Of a DNA stretch of 6,140 nt, positions 1 to 5,685 are shown piece by piece. Numbering within the stretch: position 1 is the stretch's first letter; every line of letters begins with the position of its first letter. This stretch comes from Desulfotignum sp. (GTDB lineage: Bacteria > Desulfobacterota > Desulfobacteria > Desulfobacterales > Desulfobacteraceae), in contig JAABRW010000052.1 in the NCBI GenBank assembly GCA_011390695.1, forward strand, positions 1 through 6,140, in the 5' to 3' direction. The position numbers were made by a program, and so were the translations under genes. The notes under the pieces are model-generated. The model searched no databases. It was not told the origin of the DNA and saw only the letters and a program-made list of their open reading frames with translations.

Positions 1-731
1 TTCCCCTGCACTATGTGTCATCTATCGGAATTTGTTTCACAGATATGACCCGGAATGGTTCCTATACGGAAAATGATATTCCTGAAACGCTTTCAGGGCT
101 TCAAAACGGCTATCTCAAATCCAAATGGATCAGTGAATATGTCATCCGCAGAATGCAGGCAAAAGGGTTGCCCTGCAATATCTATCGACCAGGTCTTATA
201 TTCAGTGAAAACAGCATGATTACCCTGGCAGGCGACTTTATCTGGCGGATGTTCCAAACCTCTCTCCACATAGGAAAGTATCCGGATTCAGAAATGAATC
301 TTCTGCTGGCTCCGGTGGAGGCGGTCTCCATGGCTATCACTAAATCAATCATTGATAATCATTCAGATAAAACACTTCATTTATTTGGAACCCAAACCCG
401 TTTTCGCGATTTAAGTCTTGAAGCGGTCAAACTGGGATTTGAGCTGGAACCTGTAAAAGCCTCCCATTGGCATTCCCTGTCAATGGATTTATTTACAAAA
501 GCCCCGCTAACCCATCCATTGGCTGATTATTTGAACGCCAACGATATAAAAGTCATTGAGACAATGACCACACTGGGTGAGTCGGCCTTTGAAATTTCCT
601 GCAAACAAACCACAGATATTTTATCTTCATTACAACTCCCTCAGATACAGATTGACAAAGATGTTCTGAAAGCCTGTATTCTGGCTTTACAAGAAGCAGA
701 AATCATTCCCCATCCCAAAGAGAATGTGTGA
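1..731 (+). CDS. Acyl-thioester reductase (CAR/Lys2-type R domain), C-terminal part; gene truncated at left edge
   Basis: This is the C-terminal part of an NAD(P)H-dependent thioester reductase domain, the extended short-chain dehydrogenase type that ends carboxylic acid reductases and reductive NRPS/PKS proteins. The family releases a carrier-protein-bound acyl chain as aldehyde or alcohol. The frame is open to the left edge, reading PLHYVSSIG, so the GTG at 15 is an internal valine codon and the real start lies upstream. Visible residues, counting from that codon, are the SDR serine in VSS (2-3), the catalytic YLKSK (YxxxK; Y33, K37, bases 111-125), and the IYRPG substrate-region motif (56-60). 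The tail, with FEISCKQTTDIL and IDKDVLKACI and ending near IIPHP, matches the usual end of CAR/Lys2 reductase domains, so the 3' end is intact. The nucleotide-binding GxxGxxG half and any adenylation or carrier domain would be off-window. The last 8 bp overlap the next gene, which suggests translational coupling. Family call strong; substrate unknown. Confidence 0.88.
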   Translation, partial: PLHYVSSIGICFTDMTRNGSYTENDIPETLSGLQNGYLKSKWISEYVIRRMQAKGLPCNIYRPGLIFSENSMITLAGDFIWRMFQTSLHIGKYPDSEMNLLLAPVEAVSMAITKSIIDNHSDKTLHLFGTQTRFRDLSLEAVKLGFELEPVKASHWHSLSMDLFTKAPLTHPLADYLNANDIKVIETMTTLGESAFEISCKQTTDILSSLQLPQIQIDKDVLKACILALQEAEIIPHPKENV

Positions 732-1281
732 TATATTGAACCTCATTAATATCATTTTTGTTCTTTTGGCGTGGATCTGTGTCGGCAATGTAATTTATTT
801 TATTTTCCGTTATCATTTTTTTGTTAAGCGACTGAAAACTCAAAACCATAAATCCTTTGATTGTGTTGCAGTTATTGAATCCGTAAAAGGCCTCAGTGAT
901 GGCCGGCGACAATATATGTGTGCCCGATTTTATTACAAGTTCCATCTCTTTATTGCTGTTATTTTACTTGGCGGGTTTACGTTGACTTCTTTTGCACTTA
1001 TCACAAAACTTTTCATACAACCTGCTGGGTTTGATATATTTCTTTTTTCAGCTTTTTTTATTGCCATGGTGATCAGAGGATTAATTCGCTTTGGCTTTAT
1101 AAGATACACTCTTGGCATTCGAAATTATCATCTCAAATGCCTTTTTCTTGAAACAATTGGATCGCCCTTGACTCACATACTGCATCTTGGTATCTGTTTT
1201 TCGGCCTTGGTGGGACATAAGGTTACCTGGGCAGGTATTGATTATCAAATAACAGGGCCGTTTAATGTCAAAGTTGAGTAA
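724..1281 (+). CDS. Small polytopic membrane protein resembling the ends of a GT2/GT21-like glycosyltransferase without catalytic core
   Basis: This 185-residue protein has about four hydrophobic segments: roughly 5-28, 73-96, 101-124 and 145-163. Its layout recalls membrane glycosyltransferases of the ceramide-glucosyltransferase type. There is an N-terminal anchor, a basic stretch, then CVAVIESVKGL (47-57), like the first strand of a GT-A fold. The C-terminal membrane helices finish with VTWAGIDYQITGPF, similar to the WxGxxY ending of such enzymes. The roughly 200 residues that should carry the DxD metal site and the QxxRW-type motif are absent; residues 59-73 (GRRQYMCARFYYKFH) already look like the post-catalytic segment. 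It may therefore be an internally deleted glycosyltransferase that keeps its frame, or a real small membrane protein. The ATG at 724 overlaps the upstream stop by 8 bp and has only a weak purine-rich stretch (AAAGAG) before it, so coupling is likely. The next gene starts 6 bp downstream. GC is low, about 37% in the 841-900 row. The family resemblance is my reading of motifs, not a search result. Confidence 0.6.
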   Translation: MCDILNLINIIFVLLAWICVGNVIYFIFRYHFFVKRLKTQNHKSFDCVAVIESVKGLSDGRRQYMCARFYYKFHLFIAVILLGGFTLTSFALITKLFIQPAGFDIFLFSAFFIAMVIRGLIRFGFIRYTLGIRNYHLKCLFLETIGSPLTHILHLGICFSALVGHKVTWAGIDYQITGPFNVKVE

Positions 1282-1287
1282 ACCAAG

Positions 1288-2022
1288 ATGACACCCCTTA
1301 TCGAGCTTAAAAACATTCAAAAAACGTATATGATGGGTGAAACCGCTGTGACGGCATTACAAAAGCTGGACCTGTGCATCCATGAAAAAGAATTCATCGC
1401 CATCTGGGGTCCGTCCGGATCGGGAAAGACCACCCTGTGCAACCTGATCAGCCTGACGGACGATGCATCATCCGGTACGCTGCTGTTTAACGGCACCGCG
1501 GTCGATTCCCTGTCCGACGATCAGAAAAGTGACATGAGAAACAGACACATCGGATTTATATTTCAGAACTTCAATCTTATACCGGTGTTGTCCGCTATAG
1601 ACAATGTCCTGCTCCCCCTTCAAATCCAGGGCACCGCCGGAAAGACCGGCAGAAAAAAAGCGGCGGACCTGCTTGAGGCGCTGGGTCTTTTAGATCATAT
1701 CACCCACCGGCCCGGCAAACTGTCCGGGGGCCAGCAGCAGCGGGTGGCTATTGCCAGAGCACTTATCACGGATCCGCCCTTAATTGTCGCGGATGAGCCC
1801 ACCGCCAACCTGGATTCCGAAAATGCCATGAAAATCATCGACCTGATGAAGGAAATCAATATCCAAAGAAAAACCACCTTTATCTTTTCCACCCATGATC
1901 AACGATTGTTGTCCCGGGTCAAACGACGGGTCCAGCTGCAGGACGGCCGGATAAAAGAGGATCTCCCGGAAATAAGCAGGCTTGTCCAAGACCGCAGTAC
2001 CGGCTTTCAGGAGAGATGGTGA
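1288..2022 (+). CDS. ABC transporter ATP-binding protein, LolD/MacB-type
   Basis: This 244-residue protein is a complete ABC ATPase of the clade that drives FtsX-type permeases (LolD, MacB, FtsE). It would sit on the cytoplasmic face and power extraction or export by the permease encoded next. All motifs are visible: aromatic Y14 near the nucleotide site, Walker [10 protein letters not shown] (41-49), Q-loop Q93 in FIFQNFNL, signature LSGGQQQR (145-152), Walker B LIVADE (165-170, catalytic E170), D-loop NLDS (174-177) and switch histidine H203 in STHD. The [17 protein letters not shown] stretch is typical of LolD-like ATPases. The length fits the family, with a slightly extended tail after the last strand. 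No strong Shine-Dalgarno precedes the ATG, which lies 6 bp after the previous stop, so translation probably depends on coupling. The gene is clearly more GC-rich than the two before it. Which substrate it moves cannot be told from the ATPase. Confidence 0.95.
   Translation: MTPLIELKNIQKTYMMGETAVTALQKLDLCIHEKEFIAIWGPSGSGKTTLCNLISLTDDASSGTLLFNGTAVDSLSDDQKSDMRNRHIGFIFQNFNLIPVLSAIDNVLLPLQIQGTAGKTGRKKAADLLEALGLLDHITHRPGKLSGGQQQRVAIARALITDPPLIVADEPTANLDSENAMKIIDLMKEINIQRKTTFIFSTHDQRLLSRVKRRVQLQDGRIKEDLPEISRLVQDRSTGFQERW
2009..2015 (+). promoter_or_regulatory. Ribosome binding site of the permease gene
   Basis: AGGAGAG lies inside the 3' end of the ATPase gene. The AGGAG core is 8 bases before the ATG at 2022 but only 2 bases before the in-frame ATG at 2016. 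This decides the start in favour of 2022 and gives a stop/start overlap with the ATPase, typical of coupled subunits made in matched amounts. Confidence 0.7.
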
Positions 2023-3284
2023 TGGCTTTTGACAAAGGGATCTGGCTCCGGTATGCCCTGGCAAATTTGTTCAGGAACAAACGGCGTTCTGTGTATACGA
2101 TCCTGGCCATTGCCATGGGATATGCCGCCATCAATGTTTTCGGGGGATTTACCGCCTACATTTTCACCAACCTGAAAAATTCATTCATCTATGTGCATGC
2201 CAACGGCCACCTGTCCATATACAAAAAAGGCTTCTTGACCGAAGGAAAAATCGATCCCACAAAATTTCTGATCACAAATGAGGAATTACTGAAAATCACG
2301 CATATCTGTAATGATTTGCCGGAAGTCGAGATTGTCACCCCGCAGCTCCAGATCACGGGTCTGATCAGCAACGGAGAGGTCTCCACCATTTTCATCGGCC
2401 TGGGCAAAGTCCCCTCACAGACCCGGATGATACAGGAATCAGTCACAGGGATGATCCGCCGCCTCAAGCTGTATGATGGAGACCCCCTCACGGATGATAT
2501 GATCTACGGCGCCGGTATTACCCACGGGCTGGCAGACAAACTGGCACTGGATATCGGATCGGGTGCCGTTGTGATGGCACCGACCGTGGACGGAAGAATC
2601 AATGCCCTTGATATGGAGATCCGCCAGAAATTCAATGTCCCGGTCGAAGAACTCAACGACATGATCATATCCATTCCCCTTGCCTTTGCCCAGTCTCTTT
2701 ACGATACAAACAGCGTCGGCAGCCTGTCCGTGCTGCTGTCTGATGACGCCCTCACCGCCCCTGTCGGGAAATTGCTTCAACAGACTTTTATGGAAAACGG
2801 GCTGGAAATGGAAGTCAAGTCCTGGGTGGAAATGGCCCCGTTTTACCGAAAGGTCAAGAACATGTTTGATATCATTTTTCTTCTGGTGTTTGCTATCGTT
2901 CTCACCATTGCCGTTACCAGTGTGGTCAACACCCTGAGCATGACTGTCCTGGAACGTACCAGGGAGATCGGAACACTCAGGGCTTTAGGGATGAAACGCG
3001 TTGGTGTGGTGTCTTTGTTTGCCATTGAAAGCGCCATGCTGGGTGTTGCCGGCTCTTTGGCCGGTATGGGGCTCACCTTGCTTGCCTGGATTTTAGTCAA
3101 ACTGCTGGATCCTCAGTGGATGCCACCCAATTTTGTGGATTATATCCCTCTGGAAATTTATCTCGTACCCGTCTATATGGGTGTCACGCTGTGCTTTCTG
3201 GTGATCCTGTCAATCATTGTGTCCATCATTCCCGCCAGAAAAGCAGCCCATGGCGGGATAGTGGATGCCCTGGGGCATGTCTGA
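2022..3284 (+). CDS. FtsX/LolC-E-type ABC transporter permease
   Basis: This 420-residue inner-membrane permease of the MacB/LolCE superfamily is the partner of the preceding ATPase. It has a basic N-terminus with LFRNKRRS (17-24), a first membrane helix at about 25-48, and a periplasmic MacB_PCD-like domain to about 275. The FtsX domain follows with three helices (about 283-308, 332-356, 370-400), and the hallmark ERTREIGTLRALGMK sits just after the first of them. The protein ends in the usual PARKAAHGGIVDAL motif. Start choice: ATG codons in frame lie at 2016 and 2022. AGGAGAG at 2009-2015 directly abuts 2016 but puts AGGAG 8 bases from 2022, so 2022 is preferred; it overlaps the ATPase stop as TGATG. 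Only one permease is present, so a homodimer is expected, unlike the LolC/LolE heterodimer. By family, such pumps extract lipids or lipoproteins, or push periplasmic substrates outward (MacB-like). The nearby LolA-like gene favours a lipidic substrate, but that is inference. Confidence 0.93.
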   Translation: MAFDKGIWLRYALANLFRNKRRSVYTILAIAMGYAAINVFGGFTAYIFTNLKNSFIYVHANGHLSIYKKGFLTEGKIDPTKFLITNEELLKITHICNDLPEVEIVTPQLQITGLISNGEVSTIFIGLGKVPSQTRMIQESVTGMIRRLKLYDGDPLTDDMIYGAGITHGLADKLALDIGSGAVVMAPTVDGRINALDMEIRQKFNVPVEELNDMIISIPLAFAQSLYDTNSVGSLSVLLSDDALTAPVGKLLQQTFMENGLEMEVKSWVEMAPFYRKVKNMFDIIFLLVFAIVLTIAVTSVVNTLSMTVLERTREIGTLRALGMKRVGVVSLFAIESAMLGVAGSLAGMGLTLLAWILVKLLDPQWMPPNFVDYIPLEIYLVPVYMGVTLCFLVILSIIVSIIPARKAAHGGIVDALGHV

Positions 3285-3323
3285 ACAAATCGAACGGCCG
3301 CCGGGCTGCTGCAGGATTAAATG

Positions 3324-3337
3324 ATCAGCTGGCTGAT
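3324..3337. repeat. Small perfect inverted repeat in the convergent intergenic gap
   Basis: ATCAGC (3324-3329) and GCTGAT (3332-3337) form a perfect dyad around TG, or a 5-bp stem with a CTGG loop. It lies between the permease stop (3284) and the β-barrel gene stop (3373), where termination of both converging transcripts is expected. There is no clear T-run on either side, so it is not a convincing intrinsic terminator. A weak or Rho-dependent end, or a chance dyad, are both possible. Confidence 0.3.
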
Positions 3338-3366
3338 TTCCATAAAGGGCAGGCAGATTTCCAGAA
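3331..3366. repeat. Imperfect 15-bp tandem direct repeat, 21-bp period
   Basis: GGCTGATTTCCATAA (3331-3345) and GGCAGATTTCCAGAA (3352-3366) agree at 13 of 15 positions and start 21 bp apart, about two helical turns. They fill the 3' end of the gap between the converging genes. The first copy overlaps the inverted repeat at 3324-3337. This could be a local duplication or a paired protein-binding site; nothing identifies a function. Confidence 0.5.
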
Positions 3367-3372
3367 TGATTG

Positions 3373-4632
3373 TCAATAGGACCACTGCAAACCGGCATAA
3401 ATTGAATAATTGTTCAAACTCCCGAACTCATCATTGGTGCTGCCGTTGAAGACATCCCCGATACCAAACAACTTCCAATGGTCGCCCATCTCATATTCAA
3501 TCATTCCGATAAACCGGTTTGACTTGTCATCCATATCCAGTATCCATCTGAGCACATAATTGAACACGTCATCGATATTGTGATCCGACAGTTGTAACAG
3601 ACCATAATGTTTCCGGATCAGGACATCATCCGGATTAGCGCTTCCAAAGGGAGGAAACGCTTCGTGAATCGGGCCGGTATGTCCCTGGTCATTGTAAAAA
3701 TATTCACAGGCCAGTGACGGTCCGGCCTTGAAAGTATATGAGAAGCCCACCAGGGCATCCGGATCCAGGTCCCTGTCCTGTGCCGGGGTGTTTATACCGA
3801 CACTTGCCTCACCATATAAAAGCAGGGCATCAGAAAACGACCATCCGGCATAAAATCCCAGGGCATCTTTGCCGGATTCTTCATGGGAAAGGATCATACT
3901 GGCATATTTTTCAAAGCCCGTATAATCGATCTTTACTGCGTATTTCTGGTTGAACTCGGTGAAAAACGTATGGGCACCGTCATCGAAATTGGCGATAAGC
4001 GAAGCAGACCAGTTGTAATGCGGCACCCACACCAGGCGGGCAAAATCCAGTCCCCCCACTTCGGTTTTCGGGTTGTCCCGCCCGTTATCCTTGATGAACG
4101 GATTGGACGGAGAGATCAGAAAAGCCGGCCCCCACTGAAGATTTTCCCTGCCGTAAGAGACAAACAATTCATCGGTCATTTTCACCCGGGCCAGCCATTC
4201 GTTCACAAAAACATCTTTGTCTGTATCGGATTGACCGTCCAGCGGCCCTTTTGTCCACTTCTGATACACCACGGACCCCCTGGGCTTGACAGACAGATAT
4301 AACCGGTCCAGGTCCATGCTGATATCCGGCCGGACACTCAATTCTTTTTGCCAGGTGCTGATACCCAGAACATTTCCGGCATTCAATCTGGAATCAGTCT
4401 CCGGGCTGCGCAGGATCCCATACCCCAACACATCCATCCTGAATGACAGATGGTCCTGAATCATCTGTTCAAAACCGGATTCACGTTCCAGGGACAAATC
4501 TGTTTTAGATTCATCCATTCCTGAATTTGCATGCATGGAAATGACGTCATCAGCGGCAAAAGACTGTGAAACGGTTCTGTAACCCATTAACATGAAGAAT
4601 GTTATTAAAATTGCAACACTTTTTTTGTCCAA
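3373..4632 (-). CDS. Predicted outer-membrane β-barrel protein, family not recognised
   Basis: This 419-residue secreted protein is probably an outer-membrane β-barrel. The start is TTG at 4632, chosen because AAGGAG (4641-4646) lies 8 bases before it and because it gives a proper signal peptide: KK at 3-4, a hydrophobic core at about 5-18, and a likely cleavage after QSFA (26). Later ATG codons would cut into that signal. The mature part is rich in short alternating aromatic/hydrophobic strands separated by Asp/Asn/Gly turns, and the chain ends in IYAGLQWSY, a C-terminal aromatic β-signal of the kind recognised by BamA. A central block GRENLQWGPAF (161-171), followed by SPSNPF, resembles the WG..NP region seen in several long-chain or DUF1302-like barrels. 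No exact family can be named. It follows the LolA-like gene by 28 bp on the same strand, so the two are probably co-transcribed and co-functional. A role as outer-membrane exit port or receptor for the carrier's cargo is inference. Confidence 0.85.
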   Translation of the reverse strand: MDKKSVAILITFFMLMGYRTVSQSFAADDVISMHANSGMDESKTDLSLERESGFEQMIQDHLSFRMDVLGYGILRSPETDSRLNAGNVLGISTWQKELSVRPDISMDLDRLYLSVKPRGSVVYQKWTKGPLDGQSDTDKDVFVNEWLARVKMTDELFVSYGRENLQWGPAFLISPSNPFIKDNGRDNPKTEVGGLDFARLVWVPHYNWSASLIANFDDGAHTFFTEFNQKYAVKIDYTGFEKYASMILSHEESGKDALGFYAGWSFSDALLLYGEASVGINTPAQDRDLDPDALVGFSYTFKAGPSLACEYFYNDQGHTGPIHEAFPPFGSANPDDVLIRKHYGLLQLSDHNIDDVFNYVLRWILDMDDKSNRFIGMIEYEMGDHWKLFGIGDVFNGSTNDEFGSLNNYSIYAGLQWSY

Positions 4633-4640
4633 CTGTCACT

Positions 4641-4646
4641 CTCCTT
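4641..4646 (-). promoter_or_regulatory. Ribosome binding site supporting a TTG start of the β-barrel gene
   Basis: On the - strand this reads AAGGAG (continuing AAGGAGAG), 8 bases before the TTG at 4632. No ATG or GTG in the same frame has comparable spacing, and a GTG just upstream is out of frame. The site is the main reason for accepting a rare TTG start. Confidence 0.75.
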
Positions 4647-4660
4647 CTTACAGGGTCTGG

Positions 4661-5434
4661 TTATTTTTTCAAAAGATTCCGATTGAAAAGAGAATCCGGC
4701 AGGGCTGCCAATTGGGGATTGTCAAATTTAAGAACGGTTTTGTCTGTGTTGATGACGGCATCCGAAATCTGGATTTCAGATATAAAGGGTTTTTCTTGCC
4801 CATCCATGTCCACCGTTTTTCGGTAAAACATTCTGGCAGATTTGATCTTTTTTCCGGACACCGTATAGTATTCAGCTTTCAATCCCACGTTACGGCTCAT
4901 TGAAACCCAGTACCGGATGCGATCATAGGTGGCGGTGTTTGTTCTGGCTGTCAGGTCGAACACATGGCAGGCTTGATCATCGATCATTTCCTGATGCAGC
5001 AGGGCGGCATCATAATCTTCAAAATAATTGGTGGCGGCTATGTCGCCGTATGCGGCGTTTCCCATGAGTTTCTGCCGTGTGGATATGGGCACCGGCTTGC
5101 TGAGTCCGGGTTTGTAAAACCACATATTTCCGTTGACCATCAACACCTTGTTTCCCTTGTCCTTTGCCGGTGAGATGGCGGTTGCCAGGGTATCAAAACC
5201 GCGTGCCCTGACATCGTAAACCATGGGGGATCGCGCGCTGGATGTATCGGACATAATGGAAACCTGCCAGGTGATGCCGGCACGGTTTCCTCTGGCCTGG
5301 TCCGCCTGCTTCAATATCTGAACCATGGCGGATGGATCCATGCCGTCTTCCGAATACCCATGACCGGCAGGCACTGCCGCAAGCATCAAAATGATCTGGC
5401 ATGACAGTAAGCACCGGCAAAATATCTGTTTCAT
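4661..5434 (-). CDS. Periplasmic LolA-like protein (outer membrane lipoprotein-sorting protein family)
   Basis: This 257-residue exported protein appears to be of the LolA-like family annotated as outer membrane lipoprotein-sorting protein, whose fold is a half-open β-barrel that holds a lipid. An N-terminal signal (MKQ, hydrophobic to about 22, likely cleavage near AGHG, 23-26) has cysteines but no clear lipobox, so a soluble periplasmic protein is expected. The most telling block is 102-141: GNMWFYKPG, then PVPIS, then KLMGNAAYGDIAATNYFEDY. This is the characteristic 'W-Y-P … I … MG … D' region of the family. Further β-rich segments include ARMFYRKTVDMDGQEKP (200-216). Start choice: the frame stays open to a TTG at 5524, but that lies in the promoter. 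The ATG at 5434 has GGAGG (5438-5442) before it, though at a short spacing of 3, and begins the signal peptide. The gene heads an operon with the β-barrel gene. By analogy with LolA it would ferry a hydrophobic cargo between inner-membrane exporter and outer membrane; the cargo is unknown. Confidence 0.85.
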   Translation of the reverse strand: MKQIFCRCLLSCQIILMLAAVPAGHGYSEDGMDPSAMVQILKQADQARGNRAGITWQVSIMSDTSSARSPMVYDVRARGFDTLATAISPAKDKGNKVLMVNGNMWFYKPGLSKPVPISTRQKLMGNAAYGDIAATNYFEDYDAALLHQEMIDDQACHVFDLTARTNTATYDRIRYWVSMSRNVGLKAEYYTVSGKKIKSARMFYRKTVDMDGQEKPFISEIQISDAVINTDKTVLKFDNPQLAALPDSLFNRNLLKK

Positions 5435-5437
5435 GCG

Positions 5438-5442
5438 CCTCC
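5438..5442 (-). promoter_or_regulatory. Ribosome binding site of the LolA-like gene
   Basis: GGAGG on the - strand, 3 bases before the ATG at 5434. The spacing is shorter than usual, but no other start in the frame has both a Shine-Dalgarno and a signal peptide after it. Confidence 0.6.
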
Positions 5443-5506
5443 AGACAAGCTTGGATGTCCCCGAAGAAACAAACTGAACATTACCGTCCTTGATTCGTTC
5501 TCGGGC

Positions 5507-5535
5507 ACTATAGTAACCGATCAAAAAAAAGTCAA
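5507..5535 (-). promoter_or_regulatory. Sigma-70-type promoter for the LolA-like/β-barrel operon
   Basis: On the - strand, TTGACT (5530-5535) and TATAGT (5507-5512) are separated by exactly 17 bp that include a run of T. Each hexamer matches the sigma-70 consensus at five of six positions. Transcription would begin near 5500, giving a leader of about 65 bases before the ATG at 5434. The leader shows no obvious riboswitch or hairpin. The position, just upstream of the first gene and in non-coding DNA, supports it. A strong housekeeping-type promoter suggests constitutive or only mildly controlled expression. Confidence 0.75.
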
Positions 5536-5614
5536 TAATCTTGCCTTAAAAACAAAGCGGTGCCCCCAAAATGATGCAAGGCTGTAAAGTTATTTGGAGA
5601 AAATGTCTTCGGAC

Positions 5615-5654
5615 GGGTGACAAGAAATTTCACCTGAATGCGAAATTGACACCC
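5615..5654. repeat. Interrupted dyad in the intergenic region upstream of the LolA-like operon
   Basis: Two nested pairs of arms can be read: GGGTG (5615-5619) with CACCC (5650-5654), and AATTTC (5626-5631) with GAAATT (5642-5647), around a 10-base loop. On the - strand, the direction of the neighbouring GspF-type gene, the T-run lies before rather than after the structure, so it does not look like that gene's intrinsic terminator. It is about 80 bp upstream of the promoter at 5507-5535 and could be a regulator site or chance. The remaining non-coding sequence at 5435-5685 shows nothing else I can support. Confidence 0.3.
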
Positions 5655-5685
5655 AAAAATCCAGGCCTGAACTTGTTTCTGCCCC

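Noticed and set aside
15..17. GTG at 15 as the true start of the reductase
   Set aside because: The frame continues to the left edge with conserved residues (HYVSS), and the cofactor-binding half of the domain must lie upstream.
1168..1196. Possible internal + strand promoter TTGACT-17-TATCTG ahead of the ABC genes
   Set aside because: The -35 is good, but the -10 lacks the final T and other consensus bases, and it lies within the coding region of the preceding gene. It remains of interest only because of the composition change nearby.
2016..2021. ATG at 2016 as the permease start
   Set aside because: AGGAGAG directly abuts it, leaving no proper spacing, whereas the ATG at 2022 is 8 bases from the AGGAG core.
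2439..2780. 113-codon - strand open frame opposite the permease gene
   Set aside because: Antisense shadow of the conserved permease; no membrane segment, signal or known motif.
3883..4302. 139-codon + strand open frame opposite the β-barrel gene
   Set aside because: It is antisense to a well-supported gene with signal peptide and C-terminal β-signal, and its translation shows no recognisable domain.
5435..5524. N-terminal extension of the LolA-like protein from a TTG at 5524
   Set aside because: It would start inside the promoter (5507-5535), has no Shine-Dalgarno, and would bury the signal peptide 30 residues into the chain.
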